Of a stretch of DNA of 32,242 bases, positions 7,855-15,600 are shown piece by piece (position 1 is the first letter of the stretch; each line of letters begins with the position of its first letter). The stretch covers positions 1 through 32,242 of the forward strand of contig CAYHZG010000004.1 in the NCBI GenBank assembly GCA_964361105.1. The letters are read 5' to 3'. Both the position numbers and the translations under genes were made by a program. The notes under the pieces were generated by a model. That model made no database searches. It saw only the letters and a list, made by a program, of their open reading frames with translations, and had not been told where the DNA came from. This stretch comes from CAYHZG01 sp964361105 (GTDB lineage: Bacteria > Patescibacteriota > Minisyncoccia > 2-02-FULL-40-12).

Positions 7855-9033
7855 TTATTTAGAATAATAACTATGGAAAAACTGCCAGAATTTTTGAGCC
7901 ACGACCTTGTGGCTGAAATTTTTAATAATATGCTCCCTACCCGCTTGACCCATTGATTTTCTTAAATCTTCATTTTTAGCTAATTTAATCATCGCTTCGG
8001 CTAACTCGGTGATGTTGATTGGCTGGACTAAAATTCCGGTTACGTTATCAATCACTACTGCTTCTATAGAGCCGGTGCGAGTTGAAATAACCGGCACCTC
8101 CATTAAAGAAGCCTCAGCCATAGAGTAGCCAAACTGCTCTTCCCAACCGCCGTAAGAGATGCTTGGATAAACAAAAATGTCAGAAACCGAGAGTAGATCT
8201 TTAACTTCTGAGTGACTCAACCAAGGATAACGTAAAACATAATCCTGAATATTAAGATTTTTCACTTGCTCTTCTATTTTCTTTTCATCTTTACCGCTGC
8301 CAGCAATAATAAAACGTACATTAGGAGATTTAGCAATAACTCTCTTAAATGCTTTTAAAGCAATATGGATTCCTTTTCTAAAATCGACAGCGCCTATAAA
8401 AGTATATGCAATGAAACCACTAAAATCTTTTTCTCTAAATTTACGGCTAGTTCCTGAGGTAGGATTGAATAAACCAGGATCTAATCCATGAAAAGGAATT
8501 ACAACAATTGGTTTTTTTGTATACCTGGCAAAAATTTTTGCTCCTTTACTATTTCCAGCAATAAGCCCATCAGAAAAAAATAAGTTCAGGTTAAAAATAA
8601 ACAATCTAAACCAATGGATAAGGCCGGACCACTTTTGCTCTAAAGGTATATTTTCCCAGCTTGCAACCAAATGTTTTAAACCAAATAATTTAGTCCAAAA
8701 ACCATTGTAAAGAGTTGAAAGCAAAGTTGGTTCACTACAACTGTAAACTAAGAATAAACCCCTTTTTTTTAACCGCCATAAATAATAAGGGAATGCCGGC
8801 ATCCAACCCTTCAAAAGTCCACCGATAATGGGGTAGTTGGAATGGTAAAAAAAAGCCTTGGTCGTGTAAATATTTTCTTTCTTAGAAGCATAATAAATAA
8901 CTTTGCCAGATTTCGCCTTCCATATTTTTGGAAGAAGAAAAAATAACTTTTCATCACTTGGATAAAAACTGAAAACTTTTAAAAAGTTCTCGCGAACATA
9001 TGGGTATCCGGTTATTAAGATAGAGTTTTTCAT
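7855..9033 (-). CDS. GT4 family glycosyltransferase
   Basis: A 392-residue GT-B enzyme. The acceptor domain contains a hydrophobic region around GWMPAFPYYLWRLKKRGLF. The donor domain runs through FIGAVDFRKGIHIALKAF, IIAGSGKDEKKIEEQVK and SDIFVYPSISYGGWEEQFGYSMAEASLMEVPVI (split here only by family motif), where the Glu-X7-Glu pair of GT4 is recognisable around EEQFGYSMAEA. Its ATG overlaps the stop of the upstream methyltransferase gene (ATGA at 9030-9033). Donor sugar and linkage are not predictable. By layout it is part of a run of cotranscribed glycan genes extending back to 18561. Confidence 0.85.
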   Translation of the reverse strand: MKNSILITGYPYVRENFLKVFSFYPSDEKLFFLLPKIWKAKSGKVIYYASKKENIYTTKAFFYHSNYPIIGGLLKGWMPAFPYYLWRLKKRGLFLVYSCSEPTLLSTLYNGFWTKLFGLKHLVASWENIPLEQKWSGLIHWFRLFIFNLNLFFSDGLIAGNSKGAKIFARYTKKPIVVIPFHGLDPGLFNPTSGTSRKFREKDFSGFIAYTFIGAVDFRKGIHIALKAFKRVIAKSPNVRFIIAGSGKDEKKIEEQVKNLNIQDYVLRYPWLSHSEVKDLLSVSDIFVYPSISYGGWEEQFGYSMAEASLMEVPVISTRTGSIEAVVIDNVTGILVQPINITELAEAMIKLAKNEDLRKSMGQAGREHIIKNFSHKVVAQKFWQFFHSYYSK

Positions 9034-9680
9034 GAAGATGAAGATTTTACAGCTTTGACAACGAATTGAAAAGCAAAAAGACCAGGAAAAAATCTCAAAA
9101 TTTTAGTCAGTTTGCCGGGAAAAATAATATGTTTTTCTTCAATAATGATAAAACCGCTTTCGGCCAAAACTTTTTTCAAATACGGATAAGTGAACCAGCG
9201 GATATGACCAAAATCAAACATCCCTTCTTTTTCGTATCTGAAAAAACCGAAAAGAAAATTAACCCGGTTAGTCCAAATAAGAAAATTTGGCGTAGTTATA
9301 ATAATCTCCCCTTCTGGTTTAAGTATAACCGAAGAATTCCTTAAGACGTAAATTGGATCAAAAATATGTTCTAAAACTTCAGGCAGAATAATTAAATCAA
9401 ACTTCTCGTTTAAGATTTCTTTCGGCCATTCCTCTTCAATATCAAAAGTATAAACTTTATCCAAAACTTTTTTTGCCTCTCTAACAGCTGATTCAGAAAT
9501 TTCAATCCCGGCAACATAATGTCCCCTACTTTTGATTTCCCGGCCAAGGCGCCCAGCAGCACAACCAATTTCAAGTACTCTTTGAGTTGGCTTATTGCCT
9601 ATAAGAGATAAAATTCTTTTTAATCGCGTATGACTTACGCCGTAATTTAAGCTTTTATTTTCGTAGTGTAATTTTTTCAT
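9030..9680 (-). CDS. Class I SAM-dependent methyltransferase
   Basis: A compact methyltransferase of 216 residues. Motif I is VLEIGCAAGRLG (35-46), the ribose-binding acidic residue lies in VAGIEIS (56-62), and the post-I motif is DLIILPEVLEHIFDP (95-109), as in the UbiG/Methyltransf_11 group. The C-terminal part carries the aromatic FGHIRWFTYPYLKKVL segment frequent in glycan-cluster methyltransferases. It overlaps the GT4 genes on both sides, by 26 bp upstream and 4 bp downstream. A sugar methyltransferase role is inferred from context. Confidence 0.82.
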   Translation of the reverse strand: MKKLHYENKSLNYGVSHTRLKRILSLIGNKPTQRVLEIGCAAGRLGREIKSRGHYVAGIEISESAVREAKKVLDKVYTFDIEEEWPKEILNEKFDLIILPEVLEHIFDPIYVLRNSSVILKPEGEIIITTPNFLIWTNRVNFLFGFFRYEKEGMFDFGHIRWFTYPYLKKVLAESGFIIIEEKHIIFPGKLTKILRFFPGLFAFQFVVKAVKSSSS

Positions 9681-10743
9681 TAATGTATTTTAATAACTCC
9701 TGGGCCAAAATTTTTTCTTTTAATTTATTCTCAAAAAGACGGCGGCCATTTTGAGCTACCCCTTCAGTTAAATCCGGATTATCGCGAACAAATAAAATCT
9801 TTTCAGCCAAACTTTCCGGACTGGTTTTTTGACATAAAAAAACATCTTCACCATCAGTAAGGAGCTCACGTACTGCCGGGGTATCAGCCGTAATCACTGG
9901 TTTAGCGATAGCCAGTGCTTCATAAACCTTATTTGGAATAACTAAATCGATTTTAGGGCTATCGCCGAAAATACCCAAACAAACATCAGCTTGAGCCAGG
10001 TAATCCGGAAGTTTATCATAAAGCATAGAATCAATGAAATTTATATTTTTTAACCCGAGTCTTTCAGCAAGTTTTTTGTCTTCTTCATATGTCTGGCCGC
10101 GGCCGATCAAATTAAATGAAATCTCTTCATTTTCAAGAATTTTTGCCGCTTCAATTATGTATTTAACACCCTGAAGCGGGATATAATGGCCGTGAAAATG
10201 AACTAAAAATTTATCATTATTTTTTTCGCGGTTTCGAGGATAAAAAATATTAGAGTCAGTGCCCACAAAAATTCTTCTGAATTTTTCTTTTGGCAAACCG
10301 AATTCTTTAATAAAGAACTCTATATGTGCTTGGGTGTCAAGAAGCACTAAATCTGCTAACTTGCACGACCATTTATCTAAAAACCTATAGTATTTCGCTC
10401 TAAAACTGTTTAATGAATAATATTTTCTGTCCAAAATATATCCACCATAATGTGAAGTAAAAGCGTCAAAAATTATCGGCTTTCTGGCCTGCCCAGCTAC
10501 TTTACGCAACTGGGTTAAAAATCTTGCTAAAAACATCACTCCCTGCCCAGGGAAACCGACTATCACTAAGTCAAAATGGGTCTTTAATTTTAAATACTTA
10601 AAAAAAAGTGGGGGAAAAGATCGAAAGCCACTCTTTTTGACATTGCACTCAATTACTTTGACGTTATTTTCTTTTAAGCCCTTAATTAAAACTCGGTTGC
10701 GGGCATAACAAGGATTATAGTTCCCAAAATATAAAACCGTCAT
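9655..10743 (-). CDS. GT4 family glycosyltransferase
   Basis: A 362-residue GT-B enzyme beginning MTVLYFGNYNPCYARNRV. The N-terminal half has DLVIVGFPGQGVMFLARF, and the donor half has FLVHFHGHYIPLQGVKYII, FNLIGRGQTYEED and LGIFGDSPKIDLVIPNKVYEALA, in which the PNKVYEALA segment holds the conserved nucleotide-sugar Glu. KPVITADTPAVRELL follows, as usual. It overlaps the downstream methyltransferase by 26 bp and starts 2 bp after the upstream CgeB-like gene. The substrate is unknown. Confidence 0.85.
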   Translation of the reverse strand: MTVLYFGNYNPCYARNRVLIKGLKENNVKVIECNVKKSGFRSFPPLFFKYLKLKTHFDLVIVGFPGQGVMFLARFLTQLRKVAGQARKPIIFDAFTSHYGGYILDRKYYSLNSFRAKYYRFLDKWSCKLADLVLLDTQAHIEFFIKEFGLPKEKFRRIFVGTDSNIFYPRNREKNNDKFLVHFHGHYIPLQGVKYIIEAAKILENEEISFNLIGRGQTYEEDKKLAERLGLKNINFIDSMLYDKLPDYLAQADVCLGIFGDSPKIDLVIPNKVYEALAIAKPVITADTPAVRELLTDGEDVFLCQKTSPESLAEKILFVRDNPDLTEGVAQNGRRLFENKLKEKILAQELLKYINEKITLRK

Positions 10744-10745
10744 GA

Positions 10746-11762
10746 TTAATTAATTTTAACTGTTTCGAGAATGGTTTTTATTCTTTGATTCAAAGTATGG
10801 TCTTTCAAAACTCTTTTGTATCCAGCCAAAGTAATTTTATTTCTTTTATCTTCGTTAGAAAGATAAAACTTTATTTTCTCCAAAAGTTCATCTGCGGTTT
10901 TATAAGTTTCGACTTCTTCTCCTATTTTAAAAATATCCCTCAACTCCGGCTGTTCATCTGAAATCTGAAATCCTCCGGCGGCCGGGATTTCAAAGGTTTT
11001 CAAATTCACTCCGCCGTTTTGGGGCTGAAGGTTTTGATTCAAAGAAATTTTTGCCAGAGAGTAGGCCTTGGCAATTTCTTTCGAAGAAAGAAGGGGGCCA
11101 TAATAATTTTCGGCCAAAGACGAATTAAGCCAGCTCTTCCAGCCAAAAATTTTAAAATTTATTCCCAAATTCTTAATCTCGATTAATAATTTCTCCCGTT
11201 CCGGATATAAGGCGCCGACAAAACAAACATCACAACTGAAAAATTCTTTTTCCTTTTCATCTACACCTTCGACTTTATAAAAAGCCGGGTCTGCTGCCAG
11301 CGGCAAATACTTTAGATTTCCAGAAGAAAATTTGTATTTATCGGATATGTTAGGATCATAATTAAAAAAATAATCGTAATACCGGCAAGTTTTTAAAAAC
11401 CACTGATGATAAGTTTCGGCATCAACATTCTCAAAAAACCAGTTTGCCAAAATGATCCCCATTTCTTTAATTCTAACAAGCGTTTTGGGATAAATTATCA
11501 CTCCTTTAGTAGTAAATAAAATATCTGGTTTTATTTTATCGCAAAGTCTAATCAGTCTTCTGTTCCATATTTTATTATTTAACCTTTTTAGGCGAGGAAA
11601 TTTCCTCAAAATTTTCCAAGCCGTCTCATTTTGATTCAAAAAAGAAGGCAAAAAAGTAATAATCCGTTCGTCCAAACGGAAAACTTCGGCGCCATTTTCA
11701 GTGAACGCCTTTTCAATCTGATCATTTACTGCTGATTTAGCCGAAACAAATAAAACTTTCAT
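10746..11762 (-). CDS. CgeB-like glycosyltransferase
   Basis: A 338-residue GT-B protein of the CgeB/DUF3880 type, named after a Bacillus spore-coat glycosylation protein. Typical features are a start with MKVLFVSAKSAVNDQIEKAF, a middle segment CDVCFVGALYPEREKLL, AKISLNQNLQPQNGGVNLKTFEIPA and the AAGGFQISDEQPELRDIF segment. The C-terminal AGYKRVLKDHTLNQRIK matches the family's conserved 'H(T)YxxR' end. The linked GT4 genes are 2 to 3 bp away on both sides. It is probably a cytoplasmic sugar transferase of the same glycan pathway. Confidence 0.82.
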   Translation of the reverse strand: MKVLFVSAKSAVNDQIEKAFTENGAEVFRLDERIITFLPSFLNQNETAWKILRKFPRLKRLNNKIWNRRLIRLCDKIKPDILFTTKGVIIYPKTLVRIKEMGIILANWFFENVDAETYHQWFLKTCRYYDYFFNYDPNISDKYKFSSGNLKYLPLAADPAFYKVEGVDEKEKEFFSCDVCFVGALYPEREKLLIEIKNLGINFKIFGWKSWLNSSLAENYYGPLLSSKEIAKAYSLAKISLNQNLQPQNGGVNLKTFEIPAAGGFQISDEQPELRDIFKIGEEVETYKTADELLEKIKFYLSNEDKRNKITLAGYKRVLKDHTLNQRIKTILETVKIN

Positions 11763-11764
11763 GA

Positions 11765-12817
11765 TTATTGATTAAAAAGGTAGGATATCGCGTTTACTGT
11801 ATTAGTTAAATTATGATGCCCGCTGACTGACTGAACCAAAAAACTGCTTACCCTTTCAATCTCTTGAATGGACATTTTGCCTAATTTAATGATTTTTTCT
11901 GCCAAATCACCGGCCTCGCCATGCTTAAAAAATAAATCATAACCACCAAGGTATTTCTTAAATGCATCATTTGAAACCAAAACCAAAGAACCTGAAGCCA
12001 TTGCTTCTAAAACCACTTTATCAATGCCGCCGCTTGGAGCGAAATTTATGAAAATATCTGATTCTTTATAGTAATTGGCGATCTGGCTATAAGGAATAAA
12101 ACCAATAAACTCAACAAAATCTTCCAATTTTAAATCAGTAACCATTTTTTTTAATTGTTCAAAGTAATCAAAATCATAAGGCATCACTGGTCGGCCGATT
12201 ATTTTGAATTTAAACTTTAAACCATTATCTCTTAAAATAGCCGCCGCCTTAATTAATGTTTCATAATCTTTAATTCTGGAAATCCGGCCTACACTTAAAA
12301 TTCTAAAATTTTCTTTTTTTTCGGGCCAAATTCTTTCTGTTCTGAATTTTTCCAAATTAATGCCGTGGCCTGCTTCAACTATTTTTTTGCTTTTAAGATT
12401 CAAACTCTCTTTGGCGGCAGTCACAATTTTATAACATAATTTCTCAGCTAATTTTAACCTTAAGGTTACCGACCGGTGTAAATACCATAAAATGATTTTT
12501 TTTCCGAAAACAGAAACAATCGGCCAAGTAGCAACGGCAAAAATAGGAGACATATGGCAGAATACTCCTTTACTTTGAGGGATTAACTTTAATGAATATA
12601 GGTAGAATTTAATTACTCTAAAAAGTTTATTACTCTTTTTTTCTTTTCCAAGAGAGTAAATGAAAACATTAGCCGGCAATTTATATTCACCTTTTGCCAA
12701 AGTAATGACAAAAACTTTATCAAATCTTTTGGAAAATTCTTTAACCCAATCGACAAAAAAACCCAATAAGTCGTCGCTTTCATCAACTTTTTGGGTGATT
12801 ATTAAAAGATTTTTCAC
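11765..12817 (-). CDS. GT4 family glycosyltransferase
   Basis: A 350-residue GT-B enzyme. The donor half contains FRILSVGRISRIKDYETLI, FKIIGRPVMPYDFDYFEQL, SDIFINFAPSGGIDKVVLEAM and ASGSLVLVSND, typical of GT4. I place the start at a GTG (12817), which gives MKNLLIITQKVD and fits the expected first beta strand. The frame is open to a TTG at 12835, but that adds only MFYYQL. It is the first glycan gene after the secreted-protein gene at 12881, from which a weak hairpin may separate it. A local promoter was not recognised. Confidence 0.82.
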   Translation of the reverse strand: MKNLLIITQKVDESDDLLGFFVDWVKEFSKRFDKVFVITLAKGEYKLPANVFIYSLGKEKKSNKLFRVIKFYLYSLKLIPQSKGVFCHMSPIFAVATWPIVSVFGKKIILWYLHRSVTLRLKLAEKLCYKIVTAAKESLNLKSKKIVEAGHGINLEKFRTERIWPEKKENFRILSVGRISRIKDYETLIKAAAILRDNGLKFKFKIIGRPVMPYDFDYFEQLKKMVTDLKLEDFVEFIGFIPYSQIANYYKESDIFINFAPSGGIDKVVLEAMASGSLVLVSNDAFKKYLGGYDLFFKHGEAGDLAEKIIKLGKMSIQEIERVSSFLVQSVSGHHNLTNTVNAISYLFNQ

Positions 12818-12833
12818 TAATTGATAATAAAAC

Positions 12834-12859
12834 AAAAAAGTCCTTTTATCAAGGGGCTT
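12834..12859 (-). terminator. Weak Rho-independent terminator candidate
   Basis: On the minus strand an imperfect stem (AAGCCCCTT against AAGGACTT, with a mismatch or bulge) runs straight into a TTTTTTG tract. It lies 20 to 45 bp after the stop of the secreted-protein gene. The stem is weak, so it may only reduce read-through into the GT4 gene. Confidence 0.3.
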
Positions 12860-12880
12860 CTACTTTATTAATTCAAAAAT

Positions 12881-14326
12881 TTATTGAGTCAGGGCTCGAT
12901 ACTTTAACTGAGATCTGAAACCAAAATAACCTTCGGCTGGCGAAACGCCATTGTCTCTTTGCCAAGCCGCAACTGCTGCTTTGGTTAATTGACCAAAATA
13001 ACCGGTTGATTCAACATCTGAACTTAAATGGCCGGTTGATTTTAAATAATCTTGTAAGGCCCTAACGTCATCGCCTCTCACTCCTGAATGCAAAGCTTTA
13101 GCAAATTCAAACTTAGCTGATTGAGGAACTTGGACCGGGGCTGGAACTACTTGAGGCAAACCTTCTTGTTTTAACAGTTCAGCTAATCTACTCTGTAGTT
13201 CAGCTATTTTATCTCTTATTGAAGCCATCTTTTGTTCAACTGTTTGAAGTTCTGGAGTTGGAGTGAGAGTCGGGGTTAGTTGTGGGGTTGGACTGGGTGT
13301 TGGAGTCAGAGATGGAGATGGAGACGGAGTAGGCGTAGGTGTGGAAGGAGGGTAATAAGTGCCGACTGGCGGCTTTTTAAAGGCATTAATGGTTGCTGTG
13401 TTTTGGGCATCTGAACCGGCAGTTCTATCCGTATAAGTTGCGGTGGCTGATTCCCAATCATCATGCCTAAAAGTGGCAGTAGTAGCAGTATTGGCTAAAG
13501 GAACGGCACAATACCACTTACCGGCATTGGTGCCAGTACCGGCAGTACAGTTGGTCCCGGAGCTGTCTCCGGCCGTGACCGTCCCACTGGTTATAGAACC
13601 TCCTCCGGATTCATTAACGGTTATTTTATGGCCGAAAGACAGGCCGCTTTCGTCAAGAGAACTGTCATCAGTCGTTCCAAAATCAACTGATTGCGAGGCA
13701 GTGGCTGAAATAGTCAAGGCCGAAGATGTCCTATTAACATAACCATTAGCTCCACCTTTGACTGTCCCGCCACTGGTTGAACCAGCAATATATCTCTTGC
13801 CGCCACTGTAAGATTGGGAAGCAACCGTTCCGCTATAGGTTGCCGAAGCAGTAGTGCCATTAAGAGTCAAAGCATTACTCAGTTCATCGGTAACTCCATT
13901 AACTAAAATTGTGTAATCCATGCTGGCTCTCATGGTAAAAGTTATATTAGAACCAACGCTTGAAACCGTACCCGTAACTGTTTTTGAAAGCCAGCCGTCG
14001 AAAGAAAGGGTGGCAGTTATTGCTTCTCCGGCATCACAATCTGCGCGAGCAGTGCCATTCTCAGCCGAAGTAGAAGCCATCTGTATAATCCCGTTTAATG
14101 ATTGGGTACTTTCTGAAGCAGTATTATCAGTTATTATTCCCTGGCCAGTTCCATCGCATTTAAAAGTCACGGTCGCCCCGCTTGTGCCGTAATAAGCCGG
14201 AACATCAATCTCTGTGTCAACTCTAAAAAAATAAGAATCCTCGGCAAAAGCTTGAGGAATAGACCAAACTAAAGTAAATAAAAATATCCAAAAGAGAAGC
14301 AAAAAATTGGATAATTTCTTATACAT
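12881..14326 (-). CDS. Secreted protein with Pro/Thr/Ser linker, coil and C-terminal peptidoglycan-binding-like domain
   Basis: A 481-residue exported protein. A signal peptide (1-28, cleavage after QAFA) is followed by about 290 residues of Thr/Ser/Gly-rich beta-type sequence, then a mucin-like linker of TP/SP repeats (319-361). A short coiled coil rich in Ala, Leu, Arg and Glu comes next (362-388), and a PG_binding_1-like domain ends it (412-481), with GVRGDDVRALQDYL, GYFGQLTKAAVAAWQ and GVSPAEGYFG. The last domain is clearly related to the one in the 1180-residue S-layer-like protein, but lies at the opposite end. Base composition is visibly richer in G+C than the neighbouring glycosyltransferases. 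The linker is a plausible O-glycosylation target. I do not know what the beta-rich part does. Confidence 0.85.
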   Translation of the reverse strand: MYKKLSNFLLLFWIFLFTLVWSIPQAFAEDSYFFRVDTEIDVPAYYGTSGATVTFKCDGTGQGIITDNTASESTQSLNGIIQMASTSAENGTARADCDAGEAITATLSFDGWLSKTVTGTVSSVGSNITFTMRASMDYTILVNGVTDELSNALTLNGTTASATYSGTVASQSYSGGKRYIAGSTSGGTVKGGANGYVNRTSSALTISATASQSVDFGTTDDSSLDESGLSFGHKITVNESGGGSITSGTVTAGDSSGTNCTAGTGTNAGKWYCAVPLANTATTATFRHDDWESATATYTDRTAGSDAQNTATINAFKKPPVGTYYPPSTPTPTPSPSPSLTPTPSPTPQLTPTLTPTPELQTVEQKMASIRDKIAELQSRLAELLKQEGLPQVVPAPVQVPQSAKFEFAKALHSGVRGDDVRALQDYLKSTGHLSSDVESTGYFGQLTKAAVAAWQRDNGVSPAEGYFGFRSQLKYRALTQ

Positions 14327-14365
14327 TAAAACTTCTTATATCTTATATTTCCTAGCGAACCTGCA

Positions 14366-14381
14366 CGAAAATTAATTTTCG
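14366..14381. repeat. 16-bp perfect palindrome in the leader of the secreted-protein gene
   Basis: CGAAAATTAATTTTCG is its own reverse complement. It lies 40 bp upstream of the ATG at 14326, in the 152-bp gap 14327-14478. It could be an operator or a small RNA hairpin. Nothing shows which. Confidence 0.5.
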
Positions 14382-14404
14382 CGATGGGCGAGCGACGGAA
14401 ATTC

Positions 14405-14426
14405 AAGAAATGCTGAGGCATTTCTT
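14405..14426. repeat. Hairpin with 9-bp perfect stem
   Basis: AAGAAATGC, a 4-nt loop (TGAG) and GCATTTCTT form a perfect stem. It has no T-tract on either strand, so it is not a classic terminator. A similar AAATGCT/AGCATTT hairpin occurs in the S-layer leader at 28772-28789. Confidence 0.55.
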
Positions 14427-14465
14427 ATATTTTAAAGTAATAAAAAAAATAAAAAAAGGGGGTGA

Positions 14466-14474
14466 TGTGGATAA
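14466..14474 (-). other. Single perfect DnaA box
   Basis: TGTGGATAA is the reverse complement of the consensus TTATCCACA. It lies immediately after the stop of the GT4 gene at 14479, in the gap leading to the secreted-protein gene. A possible weak promoter (TTATTT at 14452-14447, TATAAG at 14429-14424, minus strand) begins about 13 bp downstream of it. A single site may be chance, but the S-layer promoter also has a DnaA box about 13 bp upstream of its -35. Confidence 0.45.
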
Positions 14475-14478
14475 CTTT

Positions 14479-15600
14479 TCAAATTAATCTCTGTAGTTTT
14501 TCGGCATAGTTTTTTATTGCTGCTCTTTTCTCAAATCTTTTAGCTATCTCTAATCCTGATGAGGCAAAATTTCTCTGCAATTCCGTATTTTCTAATAACT
14601 TAGATGCTTTTTCACTAATGCTTTCGCCTGACCAGTCAGTAAAAAAACCATTTTCTCCGTCCTTTATTAAATCTTCGGCTATGCCGACTCTTGTAGTAAT
14701 GACTGGTACGCCGCAAGCCATTGCCTCAAGTAAAACCCTTGGCCCGCCTTCGTTGTAAGAAGGCAGAATTAAAATCTTTGACTGGTTCAGGAGTTGAGCA
14801 ACTTCTTGCGAATCTTTTACCCAGCCATAAAGAATAACATTGTCTTTTAATCCATAATTCGTAATTCGTAATTCTAAGTTCTTTCTTTCCGAGCCGTCGC
14901 CAACAATCAACATCTTAAAACCTGAAACTTGAAACTTAAAACGTAATAATTTTGCTGCTTCAAGCAGCAAGTTAAGCCCCTTATTTTTAACCAATCGCCC
15001 CACGAAAATAAAATCGTACTTCTTCTCTAAGTTCATTGGTTTGAAAATATCTAAATCAAAGTAAATTGCAGGAATTAGGTTTATTTTAGATTGAGGTATC
15101 CTTAAGTCAGTCAACTTCTCCACCACTTGATTATTCATAACCCTCACTGCTTTTGCTTCCCGGCAATCATAACTGATAAAAAGATAAAACAGACCTCTAT
15201 AGATTCTTTCTTTCAGATTCGCTGCTTTCGGATATCCAGGAATGTGGAAAATTTCCAAAACGTAAGGAACTTTGATTTTATTCCAAATCAGTCGGGCGGC
15301 GATTCCGTTATAAAAAGGCGGAAATTCATGGACAGTGATTAAATCAAATTTTTGCTTTTTATAAACTTCTAAAGCCTTCCTGATAAAAAAAATCGGGTGT
15401 AAAAACAAAGGCCAAGGAGAAGAATGAATAAAGACATTTCCAAATATATTAAATATCGGTTTTTTAACCTTGGGAGCTATAATATCTATTCTCTCCCAAT
15501 ACTTATGGAATTCTTCCAACGTATTATAAAAAGCACCTCTTTTTCCAGAGGCAAGATCAACGGCGCTTCCTCGCCCAGTTATCATCAATAGTTTAAGCAT
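14479..15600 (-). CDS. GT4 family glycosyltransferase with repeat-derived inserts
   Basis: A 373-residue GT4 enzyme. The acceptor domain has LITVHEFPPFYNGIAARL, the donor domain FIFVGRLVKNKGLNLLLEA, MLIVGDGSERKNLEL, ILILPSYNEGGPRVLLEAM and ACGVPVITTRVG with the conserved Glu pair. I use the ATG at 15600 (MLKLLMITGRGS), which overlaps the upstream stop by 8 bp; the longer frame starts with TTG at 15606. Two surface segments, FKFQVSGFK before the MLIVGDG strand and ELRITNYG after it, are encoded by short tandem repeats (14913-14942 and 14855-14874) and replace ordinary loop or helix sequence. The enzyme otherwise looks intact. Confidence 0.85.
   Translation of the reverse strand: MLKLLMITGRGSAVDLASGKRGAFYNTLEEFHKYWERIDIIAPKVKKPIFNIFGNVFIHSSPWPLFLHPIFFIRKALEVYKKQKFDLITVHEFPPFYNGIAARLIWNKIKVPYVLEIFHIPGYPKAANLKERIYRGLFYLFISYDCREAKAVRVMNNQVVEKLTDLRIPQSKINLIPAIYFDLDIFKPMNLEKKYDFIFVGRLVKNKGLNLLLEAAKLLRFKFQVSGFKMLIVGDGSERKNLELRITNYGLKDNVILYGWVKDSQEVAQLLNQSKILILPSYNEGGPRVLLEAMACGVPVITTRVGIAEDLIKDGENGFFTDWSGESISEKASKLLENTELQRNFASSGLEIAKRFEKRAAIKNYAEKLQRLI
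14855..14874. repeat. TAATTCG tandem repeat inside the GT4 gene
   Basis: Three units of a 7-bp repeat (TAATTCG, last one short by a base) lie in frame and encode ELRITNY on the minus strand. From memory, such AATTACG runs are common between genes in CPR drafts, so this may be a captured intergenic repeat. Confidence 0.6.
14913..14942. repeat. CTTAAAAC/CTTGAAAC repeat inside the GT4 gene
   Basis: Overlapping variants of a roughly 8-bp unit (CTTAAAAC, CTGAAA, CTTGAAA, CTTAAAAC) lie in frame and encode FKFQVSGFK on the minus strand. It is only 40 bp from the TAATTCG repeat in the same gene. Confidence 0.55.

Noticed and set aside
13443..14192. Plus-strand open frames opposite the secreted-protein gene
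   Set aside because: They are low-complexity shadows of the Thr/Ser-rich gene, without start context or recognisable domains.
14436..14460. Terminator of the GT4 gene at 14479
   Set aside because: There is a long T-run on the minus strand, but no stem in front of it.
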